Position numbers and translations under genes: made by a program. 64,000 nt of DNA, from positions 558,001 through 622,000 of the forward strand of contig CAWDSF010000006.1 in NCBI GenBank assembly GCA_963804885.1. The letters are read 5' to 3'. Below, in pieces: positions 25,455-35,571 of the stretch (the first letter of the stretch is position 1; each line of letters opens with the position of its first letter). The DNA is from PALSA-1004 sp963804885. Lineage in GTDB: Bacteria > Pseudomonadota > Gammaproteobacteria > Burkholderiales > SG8-41. The notes under the pieces were generated by a model. That model worked only from the letters and a program-made list of their open reading frames with translations, had not been told where the DNA came from and made no database searches.

Positions 25455-25619
25455 TCAGCGATCGTCACGCAGAACGTCGTACTTCGGGTGATGGCGGTCG
25501 GTTTCGCCGGGGCGAAACAGCATCCAGAACATCGCGACGAAACAGGCCACCGTAATGGCGCCGGCGATGGCGATGATGATGAGATTGCCCAAAAGCGGGC
25601 CGATCAGATGATCATGCAT
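25455..25619 (-). CDS. Small single-helix subunit of the oxidase cluster (CcoQ-like)
   Basis: A 54-residue protein: MHDHLIGPLLGNLIIIAIAG, then AITVACFVAMFWMLFRPGET and HHPKYDVLRDDR. One transmembrane helix with a short charged tail is the plan of CcoQ/FixQ and similar cbb3 accessory subunits, although the sequence is not a close CcoQ match. ATG 25619 lies just after the cytochrome gene stop, and its own stop overlaps the next start. It is therefore an operon member. Confidence 0.65.
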   Translation of the reverse strand: MHDHLIGPLLGNLIIIAIAGAITVACFVAMFWMLFRPGETDRHHPKYDVLRDDR

Positions 25620-25632
25620 GACGATCTCCACT

Positions 25633-26655
25633 TCACTTGCCCTTGGCACGTTCGGCTGCCACTTGTTCGGCCGTCACCGGTGTGCCGTGGTTGCCCCACG
25701 AACTGCGCTCGTAGTTGATGATGTTGGCAATGTCGGCGTCGCTGAGCGTGTCGGCGAATGGCGGCATCGGGCTCGCGTAGACGACGCCGCCTACGTTGGC
25801 GCCCTGCAAGCCCATGCAGCACGGCACGGATATGGGTTGTCGGATCGGCGTCGTTGACCGCGGCGTTGCCCTTGAGCGCAGGGAATGCACCGGGCAGGCC
25901 TTCACCGGTCGCCTGGTGGCAGGCCGCGCAATTGGCGGTGAACAGCGCCTGGCCCTTGGCCGCGTCGTAGCCTTGCCAGCGGGTGCCGCGGCAGGACCCG
26001 CGGCTTCTGCGGAAGTTGGGCGCTGGTGTTGGCGGCGGTCGGCGCACCCGCGCTGCGCGTAGCGATGGCCGGCATGACACGCGCCGTTGTCCCCGGCATC
26101 GCCAGGCAATGCAGGCTGCTTCAGCGACAGCAGATACGCAAGCAGCGCCTGCGCCTCGCGGTCGGCACGACGACACCGTGCGCCGGTGCGTACGCCTTTG
26201 GCAGCGGCACCGGTGTCGTCCCTGGCGGCACCTGGTCGACGACCTTGAACATCCAGTCGAACGCCGGCATGATCGATTCCGGCACCACCGCACGCGGGTT
26301 GTAGAGGTGGATGTACTGCCACACGGCGCTTGGCTGGCGCACGCCGATGTTGGTGAGATCGGGTCCGGTGCGTTGCGAGCCGAGCAGCTCCGGCGTCTGG
26401 TAGGCGAAGTCTCCCGGCGCCGACGGACGACCAAGATCTTGTCCTGCGGCAGCGGCCGCACCTGCTGGGTGTGGCAGTAGCTGCAGCCGTTGGCGACGTA
26501 GACGTCGCGACCTTCGGCCTGCAGCGCGGTCAGCGGCACGACGCCGGGCCCAGGCGGCGTTCCCGACAGCTCGATGCCGGGCAACACGCCCATCACAAGG
26601 CCAGGCCCGCGTAGACCAGCGTCGAGCCACCCGCGATCAGCACCAGCTTGTTCAT
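25633..26655 (-). CDS. ccoO: cbb3-type oxidase subunit II fused to a second cytochrome c domain (frameshifted)
   Basis: The N-terminal part is CcoO-like: a membrane anchor from MNKLVLIAGGSTLVYAGLAL, then GRDVYVANGCSYCHTQQVRP with the CxxCH heme site, and GPDLTNIGVRQPSAVWQYIH and VPESIMPAFDWMFKV with the axial Met. A class I cytochrome domain follows (GQALFTANCAACHQATGEGL, then MPPFADTLSDADIANIINYE), giving a diheme fused subunit that would replace separate CcoO and CcoP. Frame changes near 26600, 26435 and 26000-26180 interrupt it. It passes electrons from the bc1 complex or a soluble cytochrome to CcoN in the inner membrane. Confidence 0.75.
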
Positions 26656-28073
26656 GCCGCGGCCTCGTCGGCTGCAGCTGCGGCACCAGCGGCACAGCCT
26701 TGGCCGACGGACCAAACGTCATGCGCCAGACGTTCCAGGCGAATACGATGTGGCTCAGGAACATCAGCGCGCCACCGATGCCACGCCAGACGTAATACGC
26801 CTGCATGTCCACCACCGACTGGATGAACGGCAGGCCGTGAATCCAGTCCAGTCCCTGGATCGTGCCGCCGATCGACAGCGAAATGACGTAGATGAAGCTG
26901 CCGACCACGGCCATCCAGAAATGCAGCATCAGATCCCAGCCGGCCCGGCTCCTTGCCGGTCGCCAGCGGCAGCAGCGCATAAACGCCGCCCCAGATCGCG
27001 AAGGTGACGAAGCCGTACATGGTCAGGTGCGAGTGACCGACCGTGAAATTGGTCAGATGCCACACCTCCTGCAGCGAGCGGAACGCCTCGACGGTGCCCT
27101 GGGTGGAGCCGACCAGATAGCCGATCACGCCGACGAAGATGAACATCAGCGGATAGGAATGCACCAGGTCGCGCAATCGCCCGCGCATCGTCAGCAGGAA
27201 ATTGGCGCTGCCGCCCCAGCACCGGCACCAGCATGGCCACGCTGAAGACGATGGCCGTGGTCTGCAGCCACCACGGCAGCGGGCTGAACAGGAAGTGATG
27301 CGCGCCGATGATCGGGTAGAACACCAGGTTGGTCCAGAACGCGAACACGCCGAGCGCGTAGGAATAGATCGGGCGACTCAGGAGCTTCGGCAACGCGTAG
27401 TAGAAGATGCCGAGCGCCAGCGGCGTGAACCACATGCCGACGGCGTTGTGCATGTAGTAGCCGGAAACGGATACCTGGCCCAGACCGTACTGGTACCACG
27501 GCAGGATCGCCACCAGCGCGATGATGCAGGTCCACAGCACGCCGCCGATCGTGTACCAGTTGGAAAGGTAGATATCGTCGGTGCTGCGTCGCGCGACCGT
27601 GCCGATCAGGTTCCAGGCGGTGACGACCAGCGCGGCCAGGAAGATCAGCCGGATCGGCCACGGCCATTCGCGATATTCGAGATTGCCGTCGTTGTAGCCG
27701 AGATCCAGCGCGACCGTACCGGCGACCGCGGCCACGTTGAACAGCACGAGCCCGATCCACGCGAGCTTGACGCTGTACAGCGACGTGCCGGAGCTGCGCG
27801 CGGCCACGTAATAGGCGAGTCCGACCAGAGCGAGGCTCGCCCAGCCGATAAAATGTGGCATTGGTGTGGATCGGACGCAAGCCGCCCGAATGTCAGCCAT
27901 TCACCGGCGCCAAAATCCGGTGCACCGAACTTGTAGGCGAGAAGCATGCCGATCGCGGTGGCGAACAGCAGCCACAACGTGGCCGATACCGTATAGGCGA
28001 CGAATATCGATGCCAGCGCCCGATTGTCCTTCTCGCCGAGGCTGGAATGATGTGCCGCGACGCTCGTCTGCAT
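26652..28073 (-). CDS. ccoN: cbb3-type cytochrome c oxidase subunit I (frameshifted)
   Basis: Heme-copper oxidase catalytic subunit, C-family. It begins MQTSVAAHHSSLGEKDNRAL and has ~12 membrane segments. The HTNATFYGW-like block, the Cu-B region FYPIIGAHHFLFSPLPWW and the heme ligands VGHSHLTMYGFVTF are present. Frame changes lie near 27890, 27210, 26945 and 26690. Restoring them gives ~470 residues ending AADEAAA at 26652, overlapping the CcoO start. It reduces oxygen at high affinity in the inner membrane. Context with cytochrome bd and NO reductase suggests growth at low oxygen. Confidence 0.8.
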
Positions 28074-28088
28074 CGTCCGGGATCCCGT

Positions 28089-28325
28089 TCAGCGGCCGCG
28101 ATCGTGCTTGCTATGGCCGGGCGTGGAATTCGCGGGTTTACTTGCGGGTCGATCGAGTCTCTCGTTGACATAGTCACGCAGCACCACGGCGTTGTTGTGC
28201 TCGGTGTCGTGCGAGCTGTACAGCAAGACGACGTCACCTCCGCGCGCGGCAGCCACGATCGGCGCCCAGGCGTCCGGATGCTCATCGAGCCGGCGGCGCA
28301 GCGCATCAGCGAACACGCACCGTTC
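28089..28325 (-). pseudogene. DUF488 protein C-terminal fragment
   Basis: The last ~75 residues of a YeaO-type DUF488 protein: RRRLDEHPDAWAPIVAAARG, then GDVVLLYSSHDTEHNNAVVL and RDYVNERL. The N-terminal two thirds are missing and the fragment begins where the cupredoxin reading ends, overlapping it by ~20 bases in another frame. It is a deletion junction between two formerly separate genes. Confidence 0.7.
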
Positions 28326-28854
28326 CTTTCTGCAGGATCTCGGCGACCGACGGAAATGCTTTGCGCGCCGCTTCCGGAATTGGCTTCCAGTCCTCGCTCG
28401 GCGCATACCCGAATGCCTTCGTCCCGGGCCCGTTGCCAGGCTCCCCAACAACGACGCGTCCGACCATACCGGCCATCTCATGCGGCTTGCAGAAATAGTC
28501 GTAAACGCCGGGCACCGTGAAAACGTGCTCGAACGTCGCGCCGCGCTTCGGATAGTCGGCGAGCAAAATGTCCGAATCCCAGGGCTCGGCCGACTCGGGA
28601 ATCCGCAGCTCATGATTGTCATTGCGCGGATGGTAGGCAGTGATCGAATGGAAACCGCTGATCTGAATCCACCGGACCGTATCGCCTGGGGCGATGTGGA
28701 TACCTGCCGGATCGAAATACGTATTGCCGGCCGGCGTCTGCATCAGCTTCACTTCCACCGTGGCGGCCGTCGCACTCCCTGCTCCGCCGAGTAGTGCCGC
28801 GCCGGCGAGGCACGCCGCCAGGAGACTTCTGGCGGCGCTGCCACTAATCGCCAT
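28306..28854 (-). CDS. Exported cupredoxin (plastocyanin/azurin-like)
   Basis: A ~182-residue periplasmic blue-copper protein. The signal peptide begins MAISGSAARSLLAACLAGAA, ending near GSATA-A. The copper ligands are visible: the first His in WIQISGFHSITAYHP and the Cys-His-Met loop YDYFCKPHEMAGMVGRVVVG. It could donate electrons to the adjacent cbb3-type oxidase or to a nitrite/NO reductase. The C-terminus (AFPSVAEILQKGTVRVR) runs into the DUF488 remnant, so the last residues may not be native. The start is ATG 28854, and a longer reading overlaps the upstream gene. Confidence 0.83.
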   Translation of the reverse strand: MAISGSAARSLLAACLAGAALLGGAGSATAATVEVKLMQTPAGNTYFDPAGIHIAPGDTVRWIQISGFHSITAYHPRNDNHELRIPESAEPWDSDILLADYPKRGATFEHVFTVPGVYDYFCKPHEMAGMVGRVVVGEPGNGPGTKAFGYAPSEDWKPIPEAARKAFPSVAEILQKGTVRVR

Positions 28855-28912
28855 CGTCCGCGTCTTCACCCACACCGGTCGAGTGTCCAATTGCCGCTCT
28901 GCACGATTGCGT

Positions 28913-29368
28913 CTACTGCATCTCTGCCTTGACCGCGGCAGGACTGATCAACCATTGAACGATGTGATAGTGCGGCTCCTCGACACCGGGATGGCCCGGG
29001 TTGTACTGAATATCGGTGTGGTTGAGCTTCACGCCTGCCGCGACCGTGCCGAGTGTTTCGAAATTCTTGTGGCCGTCGATATCCTTGAGCGGAACCATGT
29101 AGGTGATGTTGACCAGTTTTCCCTTGTGGTTGTAGCCAAGGAACGGCCCGACGGGCAGCGTCGCCGGATCGACGTAAAGCGTTCCCAGTCCCGGCAGGAA
29201 ATCCGGAAGCTTGACCAGCGAGCTGACCTTCTTGAAGTTTGCGGGCGGTGACGTGGTGATGTCGGCGGCGGAGACCGCGGGTGCGACCATCATCAGGGGT
29301 AAGCTCAGCGCGAGCCCGGCAATCGTTCCCATGCCCCACGCAAATTTGTACTTGCCGTTTCTTTTCAT
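28913..29368 (-). CDS. Exported protein of unknown function
   Basis: A 151-residue protein with a clear signal peptide (KRNGKYKFAWGMGTIAGLAL, ending VSA-A). The mature part contains PDFLPGLGTLYVDPATLPVG, GKLVNITYMVPLKDIDGHKN and the His-rich ending HPGVEEPHYHIVQWLISPAA. The HxxxxEPHYH pattern could bind a metal, but I recognise no characterised family. GGAGA lies 7 bases before ATG 29368. The regulatory motif copy c lies ~145 bp upstream. The last codons plus the promoter motif recur as a remnant at 43376-43498, so a second copy of this gene once existed. Confidence 0.75.
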   Translation of the reverse strand: MKRNGKYKFAWGMGTIAGLALSLPLMMVAPAVSAADITTSPPANFKKVSSLVKLPDFLPGLGTLYVDPATLPVGPFLGYNHKGKLVNITYMVPLKDIDGHKNFETLGTVAAGVKLNHTDIQYNPGHPGVEEPHYHIVQWLISPAAVKAEMQ

Positions 29369-29510
29369 GCCAGATCTCCTTGGAGTGAATACAGACGCAC
29401 GACGGGACTGACGCGTAGCGACATCGCGGGCTTCCTCGGTTCCAGTGAGCCGCGATGGCGACAATTACGCGTCGACCAGGCGTCAACACTACCGTGATGC
29501 GGACAGGGCG

Positions 29511-29555
29511 ACTATAGGCAAACCTTGACACGTTGCGTCCGGTGTTCTTGATCCG
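29511..29555 (-). promoter_or_regulatory. Shared bipartite regulatory motif, copy c
   Basis: The minus strand reads ATCAAGAACACCGGAC, then GTCAAGGTTTGCCTATAGTC starting 23 bases after the first half. It faces the unknown exported protein and backs onto the glycoamylase gene, so it could serve both. On the + strand CTTGATCC / GGATCAAG forms a further dyad at 29547-29577. Confidence 0.6.
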
Positions 29556-29667
29556 ATTGGGCTGCAATGGGATCAAGTCGTCTCCGGCGCTCGAAACGCG
29601 TGATGCGAAATTCCAGCGATGCGCGGCTGCCACGGATTCGGTAATCTTCTGGGTCAGGAGGATTGAG

Positions 29668-30996
29668 TTGACGGCGGAGCCTGAAACCGGCGATACGATG
29701 AACACCGACAATTCCAGGGTCGATGCCGAGCTGGATTCGCTTCAGCTCGAAACCTTCAGTTACTTTCTGCACGAGACCAATCCGCAAAACGGATTGGTGC
29801 GCGACAAGACCGCGCCCGATTGGCCCGCCAGCATTGCCGCCACCGGTCTCGCCCTGGCGGTGTATCCGGTCGCGATCGAGCGCGGCTTCATCACGCGCGC
29901 TGCAGCGATCGACCGGATCCTGGCCACGCTGCGATTTTTCTGGAACAGCCCGCAAGGCCCGGAGCCCGACGCTACCGGCTACCACGGTTTTTATTATCAT
30001 TTTCTGGACATGCAGACCGGCCGGCGCGCGTGGCAATGCGAATTGTCGACCGTGGACAGCGCCATTCTGTTTGCCGGCGTCCTGACTGCCCGTGCGTATT
30101 TCGACGCGGACGCGCCCGAGGAAAAGGAAATTCGCACCCTTGCCGACGCGCTCTATCGCCGCGCCGACTGGCCATGGGCGCAAAACGGTGGCGCTACGGT
30201 CACGCACGGTTGGAAACCCGAAAGCGGATTTCTCGAGTACCGCTGGGAAGGTTACGACGAGGCGCTCGTGCTGTATATCCTGGGGCTCGGTTCGCCCACG
30301 CATCCGCTGCCGGAGGAGAGCTACGCGGCGTGGGCATCCACTTACGAATGGAAAAACAGTTACGGATACGATTATCTTTATGCGGGGCCGTTGTTCACGC
30401 ATCAGATCTCGCATGTCTGGATCGATTTTCGCGGCATTCAGGACGCGTTCATGCGCGACAAGGGCATCGACTATTTCGAGAACACCCGCCGCGCAACGTA
30501 TGTGCAGCAACGCTACGCGATCGACAATCCACTCGAGTTCGCAGGCTATGGCAAGCATTGCTGGGGAATCACCGCGAGCGACGGTCCCGGCCCCGACACC
30601 ATCAAGGTGAACGGCATCGAGCGGCGGTTCTTCGATTATCTGGGACGCGGAGTACCGTACGGACCGGATGACGGCACCATCGGGCCGTGGGCCGTGGTGG
30701 CGTCGCTGCCGTTCGCGCCGGAGATCGTGTTACCGGCGATCAACTATCTGGTGCACGAGGTCGACCTGAAAACGGGCAACCCTTACGGCTTCAAGGCGAC
30801 GTTCAATCCAACCTACCCGGACAAGTCCGGCAATCCCCATGGCTGGATATCGCCGTGGCATTACGGGATCAACCAGGGGCCGATCAATCCAATGATCGAG
30901 AACTACCGAACGGGTTTGCTGTGGCGCCTGATGCGGAGCTGCCCCTACGTCGTCGGCGGGTTGCGACGAGCGGGATTTACCGGCGGCTGGTTATGA
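29668..30996 (+). CDS. Glycoamylase-like (GH144-type) protein
   Basis: A 442-residue protein with an (alpha/alpha)6-barrel signature of the glycoamylase-like family (GH144, beta-1,2-glucanases and relatives): LQLETFSYFLHETNPQNGLV, ASIAATGLALAVYPVAIERG, YHGFYYHFLDMQTGRRAWQC, and GYDEALVLYILGLGSPTHPL with acidic candidates. Later come SYGYDYLYAGPLFTHQISHV and FNPTYPDKSGNPHGWISPWH. No signal peptide is visible, so it is probably cytoplasmic or leaderless. The start is decided by AGGAGG at 29656-29661, 6 bases before the in-frame TTG 29668. ATG 29698 lacks a ribosome site. It may act on cyclic or linear beta-1,2-glucans. Confidence 0.82.
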   Translation: MTAEPETGDTMNTDNSRVDAELDSLQLETFSYFLHETNPQNGLVRDKTAPDWPASIAATGLALAVYPVAIERGFITRAAAIDRILATLRFFWNSPQGPEPDATGYHGFYYHFLDMQTGRRAWQCELSTVDSAILFAGVLTARAYFDADAPEEKEIRTLADALYRRADWPWAQNGGATVTHGWKPESGFLEYRWEGYDEALVLYILGLGSPTHPLPEESYAAWASTYEWKNSYGYDYLYAGPLFTHQISHVWIDFRGIQDAFMRDKGIDYFENTRRATYVQQRYAIDNPLEFAGYGKHCWGITASDGPGPDTIKVNGIERRFFDYLGRGVPYGPDDGTIGPWAVVASLPFAPEIVLPAINYLVHEVDLKTGNPYGFKATFNPTYPDKSGNPHGWISPWHYGINQGPINPMIENYRTGLLWRLMRSCPYVVGGLRRAGFTGGWL

Positions 30997-31101
30997 CCTG
31001 CGTACCCCATATCTCTGTATGGGCAAGCAATCCAGCGAGGAACGGATTATCGTGAGACCGCGCCGGATCAAACCGCGGCGCTTTCGGGTCTCCGGGAGTG
31101 A

Positions 31102-33999
31102 ATGATGTCACATGACCTGTTTGATACGCGGCAAGAATTCACGATGTCTTCAGGCGAGACGGGCACGTTCCATTCGCTGCCCGCACTCGAAAGAGCCGGC
31201 GTCGGTCCCATATCGCGCCTGCCGGTTTCGATTCGCATTGTCCTGGAATCCGTGCTGCGCAACCGGGACGGCAAGAAGATAACCGACGACCATATCCGCC
31301 AGCTCGCCAATTGGCAACCGAACGCGCCACGCACTGAAGAGATCCCCTTCGTGGTTGCGCGCATTCTGCTGCAGGACTTCACCGGCGTGCCGCTTCTGTG
31401 CGACCTGGCAGCCATGCGCAGTGTCGCCAGGAGACTGGGTCATGATCCCGAAGCTGATCGAGCCGCTGGTGCCGGTCGATCTCGTCGTCGATCACTCGGT
31501 GCAGATCGACTATTACAACGCTCCGAACGCGCTCGACCTCAACATGAAGGTGGAATTCCGGCGCAATGCGGAGCGCTACAAGTTCATCAAGTGGGGAATG
31601 CAGGCATTCAACACCTTCAAGGTCGTTCCCCCGGGGATCGGCATCGTGCATCAGGTCAACCTCGAGTATCTTGCGCGCGGCGTGCATCAGAAGGATGGTG
31701 TCTACTATCCCGACACGCTGGTCGGAACCGACTCGCACACGACGATGATCAACGGCATCGGCGTGGTCGGCTGGGGTGTCGGCGGCATCGAGGCGGAAGC
31801 CGGCATGCTCGGCCAACCGGTCTACTTGCTGACGCCTGATGTGGTGGGCGTGCACCTGCATGGCAAGCTCGGCGAAGGAGTCACCGCCACCGACCTGGTA
31901 TTGACGATCACCGAAATGCTGCGCAATGCGAAGGTGGTCGGCAGCTTCGTCGAATTCTTCGGCGCAGGCACTGCTTCGCTCACCGTACCTGATCGCGCGA
32001 CGATTGCGAACATGGCGCCGGAGTACGGCGCCACCATGGGATTCTTCCCCGTCGATGACGCGACGGTGAACTACTTCGGGATCACCGGTCGCACCGCTGC
32101 GGAAATCGATGCCTTCGTATCGTATTACAAGGCGCAGGACATGTTCGGCATTCCCGAAGCAGGGACAGTGCGATTACAGCAAGGTGCTGGAACTCGATCT
32201 TGCCCGCATCACGCCCAGCGTGGCGGGACCGAAACGTCCACAGGATCGCGTGGAGCTACCTTCGCTCAAGCGCAAGTTCACCGAGCTTTTCAGCCAAACC
32301 CGTCGCGGAGAACGGCTTTGGCAAAGCCCGCCGGCGAGTTGCCGAAGCGCTATCCCACGCGGCTCGCCATCGTCGACGCGAGCGGCGCGCCCACGCCGCT
32401 TTCCGGCGGCGGTGACCAGGCGCAACGCAACCTGGCGACCGGGCAGCGCCAAGAATGTCGTCGAAATGGTCGACAATCGTCCGACGCCGAATGTCGTCCC
32501 AGCGTCACGCGAGAGCGTCCTCGAGCATGAAGTCGATCTGGGCCACGGCGACGTGCTGATCGCGGCGATCACGTCCTGCACGAACACGTCCAATCCCGGC
32601 GTACTCCTCGCGGCGGGCCTGCTCGCCAGGAAAGCGGTGGAAAGAGGGCTCACGGTCAAGCCCCACGTCAAGACCTCGCTGGCGCCGGGCTCGCGCGTCG
32701 TGACCGAGTACCTGCAAAGCGCCGGCCTGCTGCCCGTACCTGGAAAAACTCGGCTTCGGCCTCGCGGCCTACGGCTGCACGACCTGCATCGGAAATTCCG
32801 GACCGCTCGACCCGCACCTGGAAGAAGCCGTACTCCGGAACGACCTGATTGCCGTTGCGGTGCTATCCGGCAACCGCAATTTCGAGGCGCGCATCCACGC
32901 CAATATCAAGGCCAATTTCCTGATGTCGCCACCGCTCGTCGTGGCGTTTGGCATCGCCGGGACGATCAACATCGACATGAGCAAGGAACCGTTGGGATCC
33001 GGCAAGAACGGCGAACCCGTCTATCTGAAGGACATCTGGCCAAGCCAGGCAGAAGTCGCCGCGGTAATGCAATACGCGACCGACCCCGCGACGTATCGCC
33101 GCCTGTACGCCGGCTTCACCGAGGATCATCCACTGTGGAATAGCATTCCCGCCACGACCGGCCGGGTCTACACCTGGGACAAGTCGACCTATATCGCCGA
33201 GCCGCCATTCTTCACCGACTTCAGCATGCAGTCGGTCAGGCCCGGCGACGTGCGGGGCGCTCGCGCGCTTGGAATCTTCGGCGATTCAGTCACCACCGAC
33301 CACATCAGTCCTGCCGGCAGCATCATGCCTGCGTCTCCTGCCGGGCAATATCTCCAGGAGAATGGCGTGCGCGTGGTCGACTTCAATAGCTACGGCTCGC
33401 GCCGCGGCAACCACGAAGTGATGATGCGCGGCACGTTCGCCAACGTTCGCATCCGTAATCTCATGGCTCCGCTCGAGGCCGATGGCACTCGCGTCGAGGG
33501 CGGCATGACCCTGTTTCAGCCGGAGGCCGAGCCGATGTCGATTTATGACGCGGCAATGAAGTACATCGCGCAAGGCAGGCCGACTGTCGTATTCGCGGGT
33601 GAAGACTACGGCGCCGGCTCCAGCCGTGACTGGGCAGCCAAGGGCACCCAGTTGCTGGGGGTCAAAGCCGTCATCGCCAGGAGCTTCGAACGCATCCACC
33701 GCAGCAATCTCGTGGGGATGGGCGTACTGCCGCTGCAGTTCAAGGGCAACGACAGTGTGCAGTCCCTGGGGATCAAGGGCGATGAGGCATTCGATATCCT
33801 CGGCATCGGCGGTGACATCAAGCCGCAACAGGAGGTCACCCTGGTCATCGAGCGCAAGCACGGAGACAGGCACGAAGTGAAGCTGTTGCTGCGTATCGAC
33901 ACGTCGACCGAGGTGGACTACTACAGGAACGGCGGCATCTTGCCGTATGTGCTGCGGGAGCTTCTGCCCGCGCGCACGCCCTTCGCGCCTGTCCGGTAA
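31102..33999 (+). CDS. acnA: Aconitate hydratase (frameshifted)
   Basis: TCA-cycle aconitase A, converting citrate to isocitrate with a 4Fe-4S cluster. Key blocks are PVDLVVDHSVQIDYYNAPNA, VGTDSHTTMINGIGVVGWGV, IAAITSCTNTSNPGVLLAAG (first cluster Cys), AAYGCTTCIGNSGPLDPHLE (second and third Cys), and C-terminal EDYGAGSSRDWAAKGTQLLG and VIARSFERIHRSNLVGMGVL. About four frame changes lie near 31448, 32158, 32290-32520 and 32745. The region around 32300-32510 also carries sequence not typical of AcnA. If the shifts are sequencing errors the enzyme is complete at ~910-960 residues. Confidence 0.83.
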
Positions 34000-34041
34000 C
34001 CGCGCCGCCTCCACACGGATTGCGTCCGGCGAGGGCAAACG

Positions 34042-34400
34042 TCACGTGAGCCTTCGTACGATTGCCTCGAGCACGACCTCCAGCGCGATCTCCGCTTTCT
34101 CGGCGGTTTCCAGGAGACCATCCGCCCGCAGTTGATTGAGCAGGCGGCCGTAGGTCGCTTCGGCACGCGCGATGCTCCGCCTCCTGGCCGGCGATGTGGC
34201 CGTGGCTGCCGGACCGCCGTCGCCGATCTGGGCCGGTGCGAGTGTCGCGACACCCGTGGTCATGACGTCGCCAACGGTGGTCGCGTTCGGATCGAGCCCT
34301 TGGCCCAACACACGAACCGCGAGATCGCGATCGGTCACGATACCCACGACGCGTCCACCGTCTTGCACGATCACCGCGCCGATCTCGTTGTGCTCGATCC
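34042..34400 (-). pseudogene. CBS-DUF2267 protein with internal deletion
   Basis: It starts inside a first CBS repeat (MIVQDGGRVVGIVTDRDLAV, then GDVMTTGVATLAPAQ). It jumps in frame to IGDGGPAATATSPARRRSIA and the helical C-terminal part YGRLLNQLRADGLLETAEKA, resembling DUF2267. The second CBS motif of the normal pair is missing, as is the N-terminus beyond ~34400. A lone CBS repeat cannot form the usual adenosine-ligand pocket, so function is doubtful. Confidence 0.65.
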
Positions 34401-34410
34401 CTTTCGGGGT

Positions 34411-34879
34411 TCAGGCGTCAGGAGCAGGGTTCCTGCCCGGCGTCTTCTTGATCGGTTTCATGCGCCTGCGCTGCAGACTGCGTCGTACGGCTCGTTCCAC
34501 GCCGGTGAGGGCGCCGTTGACCGCAGCCTCGAGGGAGGCGGCTCGAGTTTGGAAGAGCGCGCTCGGAAGACCGCTCAGAACCACTTTGATGCGGCAAACC
34601 TGATCGAAGCCACCGCGGGGGCCGTTCACATCCTCCACCCGGACGCTGACGCGTTCGATGGAGGTCGCATGCTTCCCGAAGCTTCACGCCCAGCCTTCGC
34701 CGGATGTATGCCCGGTGGTTCTGGTCGAGCTTGACTCCGAACACGCGGATATTCGCGGGAACCTGCCGCGAATCCGTGCGGCCGACCTCCCGCTTCAATG
34801 CTCGGGGCAGGCGATCCGTGAAGAGCGGTTTCGTTCCGCCGCTACTCGTTTTGCCCGAACCCGTTTTTTTACCAGCCAT
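34411..34879 (-). CDS. Ribosome hibernation-promoting factor family (HPF/RaiA), frameshifted
   Basis: HPF-fold protein that would bind the 30S subunit and silence ribosomes in stationary phase. A Lys/Gly-rich start (MAGKKTGSGKTSSGGTKPLF) is followed by ANIRVFGVKLDQNHRAYIRR. After a frame change near 34670, IERVSVRVEDVNGPRGGFDQ and VCRIKVVLSGLPSALFQTRA follow, then LEAAVNGALTGVERAVRRSL. The beta-alpha-beta pattern matches HPF. The N-terminal extension and C-terminal KK-rich tail are unusual. Neighbouring CBS and Dps genes fit a dormancy or low-energy programme. Confidence 0.75.
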
Positions 34880-34924
34880 TCGTGAATTCACTCATGAGTA
34901 GTTGTCGCACGAGCCAACTGGCCG

Positions 34925-35377
34925 CTACCGGTAGCCGACACCCGTCACGTAGTCTCGCAGAAGCGTCTCGTTATAGTTCGCTTGCGCCATCAGCGCCCGA
35001 AGCGCATCCCGCGCATCGATAACCCCCGAGGGTCTGGAGTTGTCGTCGATGATCGGAATGCGCACCAGGCCGCGCTTGTTCATCACCGATAACACATCTT
35101 CCAGGGTGTCGCCCGGGCGGCAGCACGTGACATTCCGGGTCATGACGTCAGCGGCTGCGGTCGTGCAGACACTTTGCGGGTAATGGCCGACCTGCCGAAC
35201 GATGTCCGACTTGGTGACGACACCGGCCATCGCCCGGTCGGAATGGCAGACGACGACAAGGCTGATCTTCGCTGCGGAAAGCAGTTTTGCTACGTCCGCG
35301 AGCGAGGCATCGGCGCCGATCGTCACCAGCCGCTTGCGCGCGACGGCCTCTATGCTATTGACAAGTATCGTATCCAT
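34925..35377 (-). CDS. CBS-domain-pair protein
   Basis: A 150-residue cytoplasmic protein with two CBS motifs. Residues ~10-65 form the first (VTIGADASLADVAKLLSAAK, then GVVTKSDIVRQVG) and ~75-135 the second (DVMTRNVTCCRPGDTLEDVL, then IPIIDDNSRPSGVIDARDAL). Such pairs bind AMP, ATP or SAM and signal energy status. No catalytic domain is attached. The start is ATG 35377. It lies upstream of the HPF gene on the same strand. Confidence 0.88.
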   Translation of the reverse strand: MDTILVNSIEAVARKRLVTIGADASLADVAKLLSAAKISLVVVCHSDRAMAGVVTKSDIVRQVGHYPQSVCTTAAADVMTRNVTCCRPGDTLEDVLSVMNKRGLVRIPIIDDNSRPSGVIDARDALRALMAQANYNETLLRDYVTGVGYR

Positions 35378-35571
35378 CTCTGGTTACCTGGAAGCGTCCC
35401 TGCCGAACCTCGCACTCCCGAACACCGCGCCGGCGCGCCGAGTCGACGGCGTGCCCCGGTATTCTGGCGATGGATCGCGGTAACTGCAACGCCGGACTGG
35501 CTCGATTCGTTGGTTGCCACCAGGAAGCTGCGGATGCCGGAGCCGTCTTTCTGAACGGAACCGCGGCCGTC

